Below, one piece after another: positions 53,754 to 63,599 of a stretch of 64,000 bases of DNA. The stretch is from the NCBI RefSeq assembly GCF_030160015.1, contig NZ_BSNN01000008.1, forward strand, positions 1 to 64,000, read 5' to 3'. The position numbers and the translations under genes were made by a program. How positions within the stretch are numbered: the first letter of the stretch is position 1; each line of letters starts with the position of its first letter. The notes under the pieces were generated by a model. That model did no database searches. It saw only the letters and a program-made list of their open reading frames with translations, and was not told the origin of the DNA. This DNA comes from Amylibacter marinus (lineage in GTDB: Bacteria > Pseudomonadota > Alphaproteobacteria > Rhodobacterales > Rhodobacteraceae).

Positions 53754-53844
53754 TTTGGCACCCCGATGTAGGTTAAGGATAGTCTTGCAATGTCATATCG
53801 CCATTTAGTAAAAGGTGAAATCCTAAAAACGAAATGATTACCCA

Positions 53845-54609
53845 GTGAACGACGAAATTTCAGAACCGCTCTTTGAACTCCATGACATTTGGGCGGCATT
53901 TAGCATATTAACCCGTCTGCCAGTGCCGGTAGATCATACCCGCGCGGGTCTGCGCGCCAATAAGGCTGTCTGGGCCTATCCATTGGTGGGCGCTGGAATT
54001 GGGGCGATCGCAGCAGTGTTTGGTTATGCATTGCTGGCGTCATCCGTACCAGTTGAGTTCTGCGCGGCGATTTGTATTTTGGTCTTAATCGCGACCAGTG
54101 GCGCATTGCACGAGGATGGCTTGGCCGATTGCGCCGATGGGTTCTGGGGGGGGAATAGCACAGAGCGGCGTCTTGAGATCATGAAAGACAGCGCTATTGG
54201 TGCCTATGGCATGTTGGCCCTAATTGGTTTTTCGCTGGCGCAGTGGTCCGCGGTTGCACAGTTAATGCAAGAAAATATTTTTGCGTTGTTTATCGGGCTT
54301 GGCGCGATTAGCCGTCTACCGATGGTACTGGGGATGTGGATCATACCCAATGCGCGCGCAAATGGCATGTCAGCCAGCGTGGGAATGCCCAGCGCGCAAT
54401 CCGTACAATTGGCCACAGGACTAAGCATAATTATAGCGGTGATCTGTTTTGGCTGGCAGGGTATTTTTATTTGCACCGCGGCCCTGATTGCCGCGGGCGG
54501 ATTGTTTGCCTTGGCCGATAAAAAAATTGGCGGCCAAACGGGAGATGTGCTGGGAGCCAGTCAAAAATGCGCCGAATTAGGCGCATTTTTATGTATTTTC
54601 ATGTTATAG
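53845..54609 (+). CDS. cobS: Adenosylcobinamide-GDP ribazoletransferase
   Basis: A 254-residue membrane enzyme (CobS/CobV) that joins adenosylcobinamide-GDP and alpha-ribazole. About six helices, with the conserved ATSGALHEDGLADCADGFWGG region carrying the metal-binding acidic residues and ERRLEIMKDSAIGAYGM. It begins with GTG. Divergent from cobT, the usual Rhodobacterales arrangement. Confidence 0.93.
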   Translation: MNDEISEPLFELHDIWAAFSILTRLPVPVDHTRAGLRANKAVWAYPLVGAGIGAIAAVFGYALLASSVPVEFCAAICILVLIATSGALHEDGLADCADGFWGGNSTERRLEIMKDSAIGAYGMLALIGFSLAQWSAVAQLMQENIFALFIGLGAISRLPMVLGMWIIPNARANGMSASVGMPSAQSVQLATGLSIIIAVICFGWQGIFICTAALIAAGGLFALADKKIGGQTGDVLGASQKCAELGAFLCIFML

Positions 54610-54620
54610 GGCCACTTGCA

Positions 54621-55664
54621 TTATTCGGCCGCAATGGTTGCCTTGGCCTGTTTATAGGTCACCAAGCGGCGTTCTGCCTCGTCCCATAGGTTCAGCTTAA
54701 CACCTTGGATGCTCTCTTTGATCGTTAGGCGCTGAGCCTCTGCTAGAACGGGATGGTCACGCAGGATATCAGGCAGGCGGTAAAACGGAATGCGCGCATA
54801 GAGGTGGTGCACATGATGAATGGCAATATTCGCGCTAAACCAATTGAGAACACCAGGAAGAACGTAGTGAGAGCTGCCCTCTAGGGCCGCTTCGTGGATA
54901 TCCCAATCTTCTTCACGATCCCAATGGGTATCTTCGAACTGGTGCTGAACATAAAACAGCCAAACACCCAAGGACGCAGCGATGATGGTGCTGGGCAAGA
55001 AGATCAGCAACAGAGGCTCTAGCCCGCCAAAGTAATATATGGTGCCCAAAATCGCGGCGATCAATGCATTCGTACCCATAGCGCTGGTCCAATATTTGAT
55101 ACCCGCACCCATAAATCCAATCGGTAGGCGGTTTTGCAACAGGAACAGATAGCTGGGCGCAAGAATAAACAGTACGAAAGGGCTACGATACAGACGGTAC
55201 AACCATTGATCACGCCCAGATAATTCGCGGTATTCCCGCACTGTCAGCGTGTGGATGTCGCCCATGCCCTGACGTTCTAGATTGCCGGATGCAGAGTGGT
55301 GGATAGCATGTGAGCGACGCCAAACATCATAGGGGGTAACGGTCAAAATACCCAAAGCACGCCCGACCCAGTCTGCGACTTGGCGGTTTTCAAAGAACGA
55401 TGCGTGGCCACAATCATGTTGGATGGCAAACAGGCGCACAATTAGCCCGCCGATAACCACTGAAATTGCCAGTGTTAGCCAATAGGATACCGACAAAGCC
55501 CACCATGCCAAGGCCCACAGCGCTACAAACGGAAAGATTGTGACACAAAGCTCAAAAATACTACGGCCATAAGAGGGCGTACGATAGGTCGCTAGAACCT
55601 TAATCCATTCACGCGCGGATCTAACCCGATCTGCGTCATCGCTGGTTTCGAAAACTTTGTTCAT
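54621..55664 (-). CDS. Fatty acid desaturase
   Basis: A 347-residue integral membrane di-iron desaturase. Three histidine boxes are visible: HDCGH (with ASFF), HAIHHSASGNLERQ, and IHHVHHLYARIP, with two pairs of membrane helices between them. It probably desaturates membrane acyl chains or a hydrophobic carotenoid-like substrate; the HDCGH type acts on lipids. GGTGGGAGCAAT precedes ATG 55664, better than the ATG at 55685. It is convergent with cobS (11-base gap). Confidence 0.88.
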   Translation of the reverse strand: MNKVFETSDDADRVRSAREWIKVLATYRTPSYGRSIFELCVTIFPFVALWALAWWALSVSYWLTLAISVVIGGLIVRLFAIQHDCGHASFFENRQVADWVGRALGILTVTPYDVWRRSHAIHHSASGNLERQGMGDIHTLTVREYRELSGRDQWLYRLYRSPFVLFILAPSYLFLLQNRLPIGFMGAGIKYWTSAMGTNALIAAILGTIYYFGGLEPLLLIFLPSTIIAASLGVWLFYVQHQFEDTHWDREEDWDIHEAALEGSSHYVLPGVLNWFSANIAIHHVHHLYARIPFYRLPDILRDHPVLAEAQRLTIKESIQGVKLNLWDEAERRLVTYKQAKATIAAE

Positions 55665-55898
55665 ATTGCTCCCACCTTGCTTCATTCATTCACCGCGCTG
55701 CTAACATGTGCGGCCCGACGAGGGATTAGCCTGCCGGTATTTCTGCGCTCCTGTTTTTCACTTAATGCGGTCTGACGCAACGGAAGAGTTGATAAAACAC
55801 CAAGTTTTTGGCCCAAATTCTTGAATATTATCGGCACAAAGGTCTTTGACCTTCGTTCCATGCCACGCTAAACCCGCAGAAAATAAAGTGGTGCTAAA

Positions 55899-56525
55899 AT
55901 GAGCGAAGACCTTAATCCGCAAATCTATTTGATCACACCGCAGGTGGCGGAGCTGTCGTTTTATACAACAACCCTGCCATTGCTGCTGGATCAGGCCGAT
56001 ATATCATGTCTGCGATTAGGTTTAATCAGCAATGATGAAACCAGTATCAGTAAACATGCAGATGCCCTGCGCGAGGTTGGTCATGCGCGCGATATTTCGG
56101 TGGTAATCAACGACCACTATCGCTTGGTAGAGCCATTGGGTCTGGATGGTGTGCACCGTGTTGATGGCGCAAAATCTATACGCGATATTCGCGCCGAATT
56201 GGGCACCGAAGCGATTGTTGGCGCACATTGTGGGGTTTCAAAACACACTGGGATGAACGCGGGCGAAGCTGGGGCTGATTACATCTGCTTTGGCCCTGTG
56301 ATTGCAAATAACCTAAATGATGGTCAGATTGCAGAATACGAAACCTTTCATTGGTGGTCAGAATTCGTCGAATTACCTGTCATCGCCGAGGGGGGGCTAA
56401 CGCTTAGCGCTGTAGAGCAGCTAGCTCCTGTTGCGGATTTCTTTGCCTTAGGCGAAGAAATTTGGCAGGCAGGTGACGATGCGCCGGCGCTATTGGCGCA
56501 GTTTTCAGAGCGCCTTAACGGGTAG
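55899..56525 (+). CDS. thiE: Thiamine phosphate synthase-like protein
   Basis: A 208-residue TenI/ThiE TIM barrel. VVINDHYRLVEPLGLDGVHR corresponds to the pyrophosphate-binding INDR-DGVH motif, VGAHCGVSKHTGMNAGEAGAD to the phosphate loop, and VIAEGGLT to the closing loop. The usual GPVFPTxTK segment reads FGPVIANNLNDGQ, so pyrophosphate contacts differ. It stands alone, without thiC/thiG/thiM, and could be a paralogue with a shifted role. The 3' end overlaps olsA by 11 bases in convergent fashion. No TPP riboswitch is visible upstream. Confidence 0.72.
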   Translation: MSEDLNPQIYLITPQVAELSFYTTTLPLLLDQADISCLRLGLISNDETSISKHADALREVGHARDISVVINDHYRLVEPLGLDGVHRVDGAKSIRDIRAELGTEAIVGAHCGVSKHTGMNAGEAGADYICFGPVIANNLNDGQIAEYETFHWWSEFVELPVIAEGGLTLSAVEQLAPVADFFALGEEIWQAGDDAPALLAQFSERLNG

Positions 56526-57315
56526 TTAAGTCTTGGCGCACGATGGTTTCCGCCTGTTGGGCAAGCGCCTTGCGATCCTTGAAATCTGTGACCTTTAGCG
56601 GAGCGTGGAAGATGATTTCGACGCGACCTTGGCGCAGACTGCCGACAACCATAACAAAGGCCTCGACGAAATCCATATCCCCCCACCAACCATAGAAATC
56701 ATCGCGCTGACCGCGCGGCGACAGATAGTTCACGGTTACCGGTTGAATCCACGTAAGGGCTGCCAGCTCTGGTTCGAAAAAAGCGGCAAACAGCGTGGGC
56801 TTAAATGGCAGAACCCGCTTGCCATCGGTGCTGGTGCCCTCTGGGAAAAACAACAGTCGATCCCCCGAAGATATTCGATCCAAGAAAACCTGCTTTTGAA
56901 GGGCAGCATCGGTGCGCTTGCGCCGAATGAAAACCGTGCCAATCCCCCGCGCCAATGCACCCACAAGTGGCCAGCCCTCGACCTCGTCTTTTGAAACGAA
57001 ATAGATTTTCTGAACCGCATTCAACGTTAGAATATCAATCCAAGACCCATGATTTGCTACCACCGCACCAGCATGTTGCATGGGCGCACCACGACAAGAC
57101 ACCCTAAGGCCGATGATCCCTACAGAGATCCGACAGGCAACCCTAACGATGGATTGCGCTAGATTGCGCGCACCCAGCCTACGGGCCAGAAACATCGGGC
57201 CAAAAAGCCCAAAGATTACCACCGCCATAGCAACGACCCGCAGCCCAAGGGCCACCCAGCCAAGGGCCGTGGGGCGGCGCATTTCCGTACCTTCACTATT
57301 CCCCCATGAATGCAT
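56515..57315 (-). CDS. olsA: Lyso-ornithine lipid acyltransferase (PlsC family)
   Basis: A 266-residue 1-acyl-glycerol-phosphate-type acyltransferase: membrane segment at about 15-45, catalytic NHGSWID (variant of NHxxxxD), then ALARGIGTVFIRRKR and LLFFPEGTSTDGKRVLPFKP. Directly after olsB (start adjacent to its stop, TAGATG), so it should add the second acyl chain to make ornithine lipid. ATG 57315 has AGGGGG upstream; ATG 57282 is an alternative. Confidence 0.88.
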   Translation of the reverse strand: MHSWGNSEGTEMRRPTALGWVALGLRVVAMAVVIFGLFGPMFLARRLGARNLAQSIVRVACRISVGIIGLRVSCRGAPMQHAGAVVANHGSWIDILTLNAVQKIYFVSKDEVEGWPLVGALARGIGTVFIRRKRTDAALQKQVFLDRISSGDRLLFFPEGTSTDGKRVLPFKPTLFAAFFEPELAALTWIQPVTVNYLSPRGQRDDFYGWWGDMDFVEAFVMVVGSLRQGRVEIIFHAPLKVTDFKDRKALAQQAETIVRQDLTTR

Positions 57316-58089
57316 CTACCGCACCCCCTGCGAATACAGCTGTCTTTGTTTTGGGTTCATACGCTGAACATCCAGTAACAGGCAGACATCCAATGTATTA
57401 AAGGCCGTATCGACAAATGCCCCCTGCCCCACAAATCCGCCCAAGCGCAGATATGATTTAATCAGAGGCGGAATTTGCCCAAGGGCCTTTAGGCGGTCTA
57501 TTTGGTGTTTTTCGACCATATCCATCGCGACCGCGTTTTCACCGATGGCCTGTACCCGTAAGTCATCTGGTGCCAAATGATAGTGATGCAAATAAGATAA
57601 GGCCTGCGCATAGTCCCTTGGCTCGATCCCCGAGAAAGACGCTACCCCAAACAGAACATCAATTTCATTTTCCATAACAAATCTGGTGAGCGCCTGCCAA
57701 ATAAGGAACAGCGCAATGCCCCCGCGATGTTCGCGCGCAATACACGAGCGCCCCACCTCTAGCAACCGGCGCCCAGAACCAGTTAGTTTTTGAAGATCAT
57801 ACTCAGATCTTCCATAAAACCCCGCACCATTTCGCGCCTGTTGGTCGGTGATCAAACGATAGGCCCCCACCACATTCTTTCGCGGATCAGGACAGGTGGA
57901 ATCGATCAATATCAGGTGCTGGTAGTATTGATCGTAGGCATCAATCTCGATCTCTGCCGCATGGGCATCTTGGCCGACCTGCGCGCCTTTCTCTGCCACA
58001 AACACACGGTATCGCAGGCGCTGTGCCGCAGATATTTCCTCGACGGATTGCGCTATTTTCACACTGTACTGGGATTGTTGTAGTTTCAT
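57316..58089 (-). CDS. olsB: L-ornithine N-alpha-acyltransferase
   Basis: A 257-residue GNAT-type acyltransferase that forms lyso-ornithine lipid from ornithine and acyl-ACP. Motifs: AQRLRYRVFVAEKGAQVGQD, VVGAYRLITDQQA, LEVGRSCIAREHRGG, and VLFGVASFSGIEPRDYAQAL. Ornithine lipids replace phospholipids under phosphate limitation. A TTAA-N7-TTAA site covers the bases just upstream of the ATG. Confidence 0.92.
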   Translation of the reverse strand: MKLQQSQYSVKIAQSVEEISAAQRLRYRVFVAEKGAQVGQDAHAAEIEIDAYDQYYQHLILIDSTCPDPRKNVVGAYRLITDQQARNGAGFYGRSEYDLQKLTGSGRRLLEVGRSCIAREHRGGIALFLIWQALTRFVMENEIDVLFGVASFSGIEPRDYAQALSYLHHYHLAPDDLRVQAIGENAVAMDMVEKHQIDRLKALGQIPPLIKSYLRLGGFVGQGAFVDTAFNTLDVCLLLDVQRMNPKQRQLYSQGVR

Positions 58090-58090
58090 A

Positions 58091-58105
58091 TTAACCGTTT
58101 ATTAA
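58091..58105. promoter_or_regulatory. CtrA-like box upstream of olsB
   Basis: TTAACCGTTTATTAA matches the CtrA consensus TTAA-N7-TTAA exactly. It lies 2-16 bases upstream of the olsB start, where bound CtrA would block transcription or the ribosome site region. Expected chance frequency is about one per 65 kb, so this may be coincidence. Confidence 0.35.
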
Positions 58106-58163
58106 AAGTCATATCCTAGCGTTCTGCTACCTTGGATGTTCGGAAAAACAATTTGTCTTCCCG

Positions 58164-58343
58164 CTAGGGTTGTGTATCATTTACCAAAACCAATGAGACC
58201 TCGGCCCCGACAATGACAACCTTGCCCATTTCTTCAAAGTTCACCGTTATTTTACCTGCGATAACAGATTGCACTTGGCCCAGCCCCCAGTCCTGGCGTT
58301 GAGGGTTTCGAACCAAATCGCCGGGGGTTAAAAATTCATTCAC
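58164..58343 (-). CDS. DUF3553 small protein
   Basis: A 59-residue protein starting GTG at 58343: MNEFLTPGDLVRNPQRQDWG, LGQVQSVIAGKITVNFEEMG, KVVIVGAEVSLVLVNDTQP. The PG-x-x-VRxPxxxxWGxGQVQS start and KITVNFExxGKVVI core are the DUF3553 signature, a small SH3-like barrel common in alphaproteobacteria. It is too short for usual length cutoffs. Function unknown; relatives occur fused to UvrD-type helicases, suggesting nucleic-acid or polymerase contact. It lies between olsB and the divergent ChpT-like gene. Confidence 0.8.
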   Translation of the reverse strand: MNEFLTPGDLVRNPQRQDWGLGQVQSVIAGKITVNFEEMGKVVIVGAEVSLVLVNDTQP

Positions 58344-58366
58344 TGCTCTAGACCTTGGATTGCTTC

Positions 58367-58987
58367 ATGACACAATCATACACTAAAAATTCTGACATTG
58401 CATCGTTAATCACCTCTCGGATTTGCCATGATTTGGTCAATCCTCTGGGCGCTATTAATAACGGTTTAGAGCTAATGGAGCTGTCTGGAACCCCTATGAG
58501 CGAAGAGTACATGTTGCTGTGCGATAGCGTCAAAAACGCCAATGCACGGGTGAACTTTTTCCGCGTGGCCTTTGGGCCTGCACATAGTCAAGCCATGAGC
58601 AGCGCCCAGGTTCACACGTTGGTAGAGGATATGTTTTTGTCTGGGCGATGCCGCGTGAAATTAAACATCACCGGCGAACACCCGCGCGAACAAATCAAGA
58701 TGTTGTTTTTGATCATTCAATGCTGTGAGAATGCCCTACCGCGCGGAGGGGACATTTCAGCAGCGCACATGGATGGCAAATGGCGTGTCCGCGCTCGGGG
58801 GGCGCGTATTCAACGCGTTAACACCCTGTGGGATCATCTGGAAATGGGCGCCGATTCAGATATATCGGCGGCCGATATTCATTTTGCAATTGCCCGCGAG
58901 TACCTAGAATACACTGGCGCGCAATTGGCGGTCGAATTTCACGAAACCGAGGTTTCTATTCTCCTAACGGAGTCAATCCCTTCTTAA
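58367..58987 (+). CDS. chpT: ChpT-like histidine phosphotransferase
   Basis: A 206-residue protein with the dimerisation and phospho-acceptor helix [20 protein letters not shown] (H in HDxxxPL) followed by a degenerate HATPase-like domain lacking N and G boxes, as in ChpT. ChpT passes phosphate from CckA to CtrA and CpdR. ATG 58367 is the start; the frame extends to a TTG at 58355. The tail overlaps the convergent carbonic-anhydrase-like gene by 32 bases. Confidence 0.83.
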   Translation: MTQSYTKNSDIASLITSRICHDLVNPLGAINNGLELMELSGTPMSEEYMLLCDSVKNANARVNFFRVAFGPAHSQAMSSAQVHTLVEDMFLSGRCRVKLNITGEHPREQIKMLFLIIQCCENALPRGGDISAAHMDGKWRVRARGARIQRVNTLWDHLEMGADSDISAADIHFAIAREYLEYTGAQLAVEFHETEVSILLTESIPS

Positions 58988-59489
58988 AGCGGCGATAATT
59001 GGCCTGATAGATCAATGCGCTTTGAGTAAGCCCGGCAATCTCCGATTCCGATAATGCGCGAGCAACCTTGCCCGGGGATCCCAAAACCAAGGATCCATCG
59101 GGGATTTCCTTGCCTTCTGTGATCATAGCACCTGCTCCAATTAGGCAATTTTTGCCGATTTTTGCACCGTTTAGAACCACAGCCCCCATGCCGATCAGAG
59201 AGTTATCCCCCACCTGAGCCCCATGCACGATCGCCCCATGCCCAACAGTACAGTTCCGTCCAAGACGCAACGGAAAACCAGGATCGGTGTGAAAGGTACA
59301 GTTTTCTTGCACATTGCTGCCAGCGCCTAGAGTAATCGGTTCGTTATCCCCGCGCAGAACGGATCCAAACCAAATCGAAACGCCTTGTTCCAGCTGTACA
59401 TTCCCCAGAACCGTGGCACTGGGGGCAATCCAATAATCCTGATTTTCTGGCAACGTCGGCGCAAGCCCATCCAATGCATAAAGTGTCAT
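58956..59489 (-). CDS. Gamma carbonic anhydrase-family protein
   Basis: A 177-residue left-handed beta-helix protein made of hexapeptide repeats ([20 protein letters not shown] to about residue 140), with metal-ligand candidates in CTFHTDPG and [11 protein letters not shown], then a C-terminal helix. Members include YrdA/PaaY-type proteins; activity as carbonic anhydrase varies. Its start overlaps the gmk stop by 4 bases, so it is cotranscribed with gmk. Confidence 0.88.
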   Translation of the reverse strand: MTLYALDGLAPTLPENQDYWIAPSATVLGNVQLEQGVSIWFGSVLRGDNEPITLGAGSNVQENCTFHTDPGFPLRLGRNCTVGHGAIVHGAQVGDNSLIGMGAVVLNGAKIGKNCLIGAGAMITEGKEIPDGSLVLGSPGKVARALSESEIAGLTQSALIYQANYRRFKKGLTPLGE

Positions 59490-60130
59490 TTTAAGGCCTC
59501 AAATTCGCTATCCAGTTTCTCTACATGTTGATGTAAATCATTGCGCCGCAAGCGTTTGGTGCGCTCAGCGATCAGGATCGACTTCAGTGTCTTGAATGAC
59601 CGCTGTAGATCGTCATTTACAATCAGATACTCATATTCTTTCCAGTGGCTGATTTCATCTTTGGACTTTTCCATCCGATAGGCCACAACATCATTCGCAT
59701 CCTGCCCACGCGCCACAAGGCGGCGTTCTAATTCCGCGATTGATGGAGGGAGGATAAAGATAGAAACCACATCCTTAGCCATGGCGGAATTCCGGATTTG
59801 CTCGCCGCCTTGCCAATCCACATCAAAAACCACATCTATCCCATGCGATACCGCCTGTTCAACCGGCTCCATCGGTGATCCATAGCTATTACCAAAAACC
59901 TGTGCGTGTTCCAGCATCCCGCCCCGATCCACTATCTCTTGGAATTCGGCCGGTGTTTTGAAATAATATTCGCGCCCCTCTATTTCGCCCGGGCGCGCGG
60001 ATCGCGTGGTAGCAGATACCGAGAACCGCAAGGACGGATCCCATTCCAACAACATGCGCGACAGGGTCGATTTTCCAGCGCCCGAGGGCGAAGACAAAAT
60101 GATAAGTAATCCGCGGCGACTGCTGGACAT
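59486..60130 (-). CDS. gmk: Guanylate kinase
   Basis: A 214-residue GMP kinase. P-loop [11 protein letters not shown] near residues 14-24, GMP-binding [19 protein letters not shown] and [10 protein letters not shown], and lid [12 protein letters not shown]. It converts GMP to GDP for nucleotide synthesis. GGAGTTCTCT precedes ATG 60130; the frame start at 60160 is less likely. Operon with the gamma carbonic anhydrase-like gene. Confidence 0.94.
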   Translation of the reverse strand: MSSSRRGLLIILSSPSGAGKSTLSRMLLEWDPSLRFSVSATTRSARPGEIEGREYYFKTPAEFQEIVDRGGMLEHAQVFGNSYGSPMEPVEQAVSHGIDVVFDVDWQGGEQIRNSAMAKDVVSIFILPPSIAELERRLVARGQDANDVVAYRMEKSKDEISHWKEYEYLIVNDDLQRSFKTLKSILIAERTKRLRRNDLHQHVEKLDSEFEALK

Positions 60131-60395
60131 AGAGAACTCCGAGTGTAATTTGCAACTCATTTGATCGAATTACCCCGATAATTCAAGCCAAATCCCGAAA
60201 AAGCTCTGAGGCACATCGGCGGATTTCAGCTTTAACAAATTGAGAAAACTGACGAGTTTACAGATTGTTAACCAAGAACAAGTTAACCATACACTAACTC
60301 AACGGTCTCAATTTGATCTAAATTGTGGCAATAAAATGCCAGACTTCGCAATTTAGACACAACCCCGCACTTTCGAACGAGACTAGGAGTGAACA

Positions 60396-61079
60396 ATGCA
60401 ACGCCAACAGACGCGCCCCCCCCGCCCAACAGGAGATAATGTCATTTCGCTGTTCGATCAAAAACACTCTGCCCCCGAAGGGGTCTTAAATCAATTGTTC
60501 ACCTATTGGGAGCAACTACGCGATGGCCGCATGGCCCCCATTAGATCCGAGATTGATCCTCGCCGCATAAAGGGAACTCTACAACATACCTTTATTCTAG
60601 AGCGCGTGACACACGGTGCACCCAAGTTTCGATTGGCGGGAATCGAGGTTTGCGATCTGTTGGGGATGGAATTACGCGGGATGCCAGGACATGCGTTGTT
60701 TGATGATATCGATAGGGCACGCTTTAACGATATCCTGGAGGGTGTTTTACAGTCCCCTCATATTGCAGAATTACGTTTGCAGGGAAAATTAGCCGCCGAT
60801 CACATGGTGCGGGCCAAGATGATTTTGCTACCGCTTCAGGGCGATAAGGGCGAGTTGAATCGTGTACTAGGCGCAATCACCCTCGATCGAGAGCTAATGC
60901 GCCCGCCGGTGCGTTTTACCATCGAGCACAAAACCGTTACTCGAATTATCTCAGGCCAGAAAATTCCGGATTTCGCACGGGCAGAGCTGGCGTTCAATGA
61001 AAGTAGCACGCCCTTTAACCACCACCCTAAAAGGGCGCCCACAGCTGGTGAACGCCCGATTTTGAAACTGGTTGAATAA
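60396..61079 (+). CDS. PAS_5-domain protein
   Basis: A 227-residue protein with one PAS_5-type domain (about 35-160): YWEQLRDGRMAPIRSEIDPR, LQHTFILERV, FRLAGIEVCDLLGMELRGMP. It has no output domain. Such proteins are frequent in alphaproteobacteria and of unknown role, perhaps small-molecule or redox sensing. AGGAGTGAAC precedes the ATG. Two GTTAACC copies 15 bases apart (60267, 60282) lie about 110 bases upstream and may be a regulator site. Confidence 0.82.
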   Translation: MQRQQTRPPRPTGDNVISLFDQKHSAPEGVLNQLFTYWEQLRDGRMAPIRSEIDPRRIKGTLQHTFILERVTHGAPKFRLAGIEVCDLLGMELRGMPGHALFDDIDRARFNDILEGVLQSPHIAELRLQGKLAADHMVRAKMILLPLQGDKGELNRVLGAITLDRELMRPPVRFTIEHKTVTRIISGQKIPDFARAELAFNESSTPFNHHPKRAPTAGERPILKLVE

Positions 61080-61083
61080 CCGC

Positions 61084-62454
61084 TTAACTGGCTTTGCGTT
61101 GTGCTTCGCGGCGCGTTTCCAGTAGCTCTGCCACTAAGAATGCCAGTTCTAGAGACTGCGACGCATTCAGGCGAGGATCGCATGCAGTATGATACCGCGA
61201 GGACAGATCCTCGTCTGTTACCGCACGTACACCACCGGTACATTCGGTCACATCCTTACCAGTCATTTCAAAATGCACACCTCCAGGAACCGTTCCCTCG
61301 GCCGCATGCACAGCAAAGAACTCTTGGACTTCACGCAGGATGCTGTCGAACGGTCGCGTTTTATAGCCAGAGGCCGCCTTGATGGTATTGCCGTGCATCG
61401 CATCACAGGTCCATAGAACATTACGCCCCTCTGCCTGAACCGCCTGAACAAGTTTAGGCAGATGATCCCCTACATTACCCGCACCAAAACGCGCAATCAG
61501 GGTTAAGCGGCCCTCTTCGTTTTCCGGGTTCAGTCGATCAATCAAGCGCATCAAATCATCGGTGGAAATGCTTGGGCCACATTTCAATCCAATGGGATTT
61601 TGCACTCCACTACAGAATTCAACATGCGCACCATCAGGTTGGCGTGTGCGATCCCCAATCCAGATCATGTGACCTGATCCAGCGATTGGCACCCCTGTGG
61701 TGCTGTCAACGCGGGCCAAGGCCTCTTCGTATTCCAACAACAATGCCTCGTGAGAGGTATAGAAATCAACGGTGCGCAGGCTATCCGTGCTAGCTGAACT
61801 GATGCCAGCAGCGGTCATGAAATCCAACGCATCAGAGATACGGTTGGCCAAATCTTTGTACTTTTGAGCAGATCCTGCCGCATTGGCAAAGCCCATGTTC
61901 CATTGTTGTACATGGTGGATATCCGCATAACCACCCTGAGAGAATGCGCGCAACAAGTTCATCGATGCCGCCGATTGTGTATAGGCACGCAACATATTTG
62001 AAGGGTCTGGAATTCGAGCCTCTGGGGTGAAATCCAATTTGTTGATGATATCACCGCGGTAGCTGGGCAATTCCACGCCATCGATGGTTTCCGTTGGGGC
62101 AGAACGTGGTTTAGCAAATTGACCCGCAACGCGACCAATTTTCACCACCGGCACCTTGGCACCAAAGGTTAAAACCACAGCCATTTGTAACATTACCTTG
62201 TAGGTATCGCGCAACGTGTCCGCATCAAACTCATCAAAACTCTCGGCGCAATCGCCACCCTGTAGCAAGAACGCATCGCCACGTGCTGCAAGGGCAAGTT
62301 TGGCACGCAGAGCTCTGGCTTCGCCAGCAAAAACTAACGGTGGATAAGACGCCAGACGAGCTTCTACTGCGTTTAACGCTGCTTCGTCGGTATATTCTGG
62401 CATCTGGATCCGCTCTTTGCTGCGCCATCCTGATTTTGTCCAAGCCGTTGTCAT
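61084..62454 (-). CDS. Class II DAHP synthase (shikimate pathway)
   Basis: A 456-residue type II 3-deoxy-7-phosphoheptulonate synthase. Motifs: [62 protein letters not shown], and [10 protein letters not shown], with [18 protein letters not shown] near the C terminus. The metal-binding Cys, His, Glu and Asp of these motifs are present. First step of aromatic amino acid synthesis. Convergent with the PAS gene (4-base gap). Confidence 0.94.
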   Translation of the reverse strand: MTTAWTKSGWRSKERIQMPEYTDEAALNAVEARLASYPPLVFAGEARALRAKLALAARGDAFLLQGGDCAESFDEFDADTLRDTYKVMLQMAVVLTFGAKVPVVKIGRVAGQFAKPRSAPTETIDGVELPSYRGDIINKLDFTPEARIPDPSNMLRAYTQSAASMNLLRAFSQGGYADIHHVQQWNMGFANAAGSAQKYKDLANRISDALDFMTAAGISSASTDSLRTVDFYTSHEALLLEYEEALARVDSTTGVPIAGSGHMIWIGDRTRQPDGAHVEFCSGVQNPIGLKCGPSISTDDLMRLIDRLNPENEEGRLTLIARFGAGNVGDHLPKLVQAVQAEGRNVLWTCDAMHGNTIKAASGYKTRPFDSILREVQEFFAVHAAEGTVPGGVHFEMTGKDVTECTGGVRAVTDEDLSSRYHTACDPRLNASQSLELAFLVAELLETRREAQRKAS

Positions 62455-62633
62455 TTTCTGACTCCATAAATTTTATAAGAACCTAAGCTGTAAAACATGA
62501 TTCGTGATGAAACCAGCGCTTTTTCTAATCTATCCCCACATGAGCGTAGAACTTCGATGATTTTCTATTGAATTAGCGCCAAAGTGGCGTAAAGCTCGCC
62601 AAGTCCGATCAATAGTTCATCAAGGGTACAGCA

Positions 62634-63599
62634 ATGTCCGAGACTAAACCTAACAAACGTTTTGTATTTTTGTTGCTCGAGGAATTTTCTCAACTGCCTT
62701 TCACCTGTGCCGTAGAGACACTGCGCCATGCAAACCGCTATACTGGGCGGCTGATTTACGATTGGATATTAGTCGGAGAGACTGGGGAAACCGCGCGTGC
62801 ATCGAATACTATTTCGTTCAACCTGAACGCGGATCTTATTGAAACAAAACGCGATGATGTAATTGTGGTGTGCGGCGGGATCAACATAAAGGAGAACACC
62901 ACCGCGCCCGTTATAAACTGGCTGCGCAAAGAGGCACGCAAGGGTGTTCAGATTGGCGCGATTTGCACGGCCCCTTATGTCCTGGCCAAGGCGGGATTAC
63001 TGGATGGTAAGCGCTGTACCATCCACTGGGAAAACCTAGACAGCTTTCAAGAAGATTTCCCGGAGTTGGATCTGCAAAAGACCGTCTTTGCTGTGGATGG
63101 AAATCGTTTTACGGCCGCGGGCGGCGTATCTTCGATCGATCTGATGCTGTCGATCATTGGCACCGACATTAGCCAGGATGCATCGAATTGGGTTTCGGAT
63201 CAGCTGATTTACAATACCGCACGCACCGAGCGCGATGGTCAGCGCCTATCGATCCCAACCCGTATTGGTGTGCGCCACCCGAAGCTTGCGAATGTTATCA
63301 AAATGATGGAAGGCAATATCGAAGAGCCGATCTCGCCTTCGATGCTGGCCCAAGAGGTTGGCATGTCGACGCGGCAATTAGAACGTCTATTTCGCCGGTA
63401 CCTAGATCGCTCGCCCAAGAGATATTATATGGAATTGCGCCTGCAAAAGGCGCGCAACCTGTTGATGCAAACGGATATGACGGTGATCAATGTCGCCCTT
63501 GCCTGCGGATTTACCTCGCCTTCGCATTTTTCAAAATGCTATCGCGCGCAATATGACACCACCCCCTATCGTGAACGCGGCGGCCCGATTAGCGGCTGA
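62634..63599 (+). CDS. GlxA-type AraC regulator with DJ-1/PfpI-like domain
   Basis: A 321-residue regulator. N-terminal amidotransferase-like domain (about 8-190) with VQIGAICTAPYVLAKAGLLD, where the nucleophile-position Cys is kept, and AAGGVSSIDLMLSIIG. C-terminal AraC double helix-turn-helix: MLAQEVGMSTRQLERLFRRY and VALACGFTSPSHFSKCYRAQ. Relatives respond to choline, carnitine, glycine betaine or arginine derivatives. It overlaps the sugar-dehydrogenase gene by 11 bases in convergent fashion. Confidence 0.88.
   Translation: MSETKPNKRFVFLLLEEFSQLPFTCAVETLRHANRYTGRLIYDWILVGETGETARASNTISFNLNADLIETKRDDVIVVCGGINIKENTTAPVINWLRKEARKGVQIGAICTAPYVLAKAGLLDGKRCTIHWENLDSFQEDFPELDLQKTVFAVDGNRFTAAGGVSSIDLMLSIIGTDISQDASNWVSDQLIYNTARTERDGQRLSIPTRIGVRHPKLANVIKMMEGNIEEPISPSMLAQEVGMSTRQLERLFRRYLDRSPKRYYMELRLQKARNLLMQTDMTVINVALACGFTSPSHFSKCYRAQYDTTPYRERGGPISG

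Noticed and set aside
53754-53844. Cobalamin riboswitch for cobT or cobS
   Set aside because: The divergent spacer is 91 bases, too short, and no B12-box-like sequence is visible.
55686-55898. TPP riboswitch before the ThiE-like gene
   Set aside because: No CUGAGA or related TPP-aptamer motif could be found in the spacer.
60267-60288. CtrA site upstream of the PAS gene
   Set aside because: Two TTAA cores are present but 11 bases apart, not 7; better described as a GTTAACC direct repeat.
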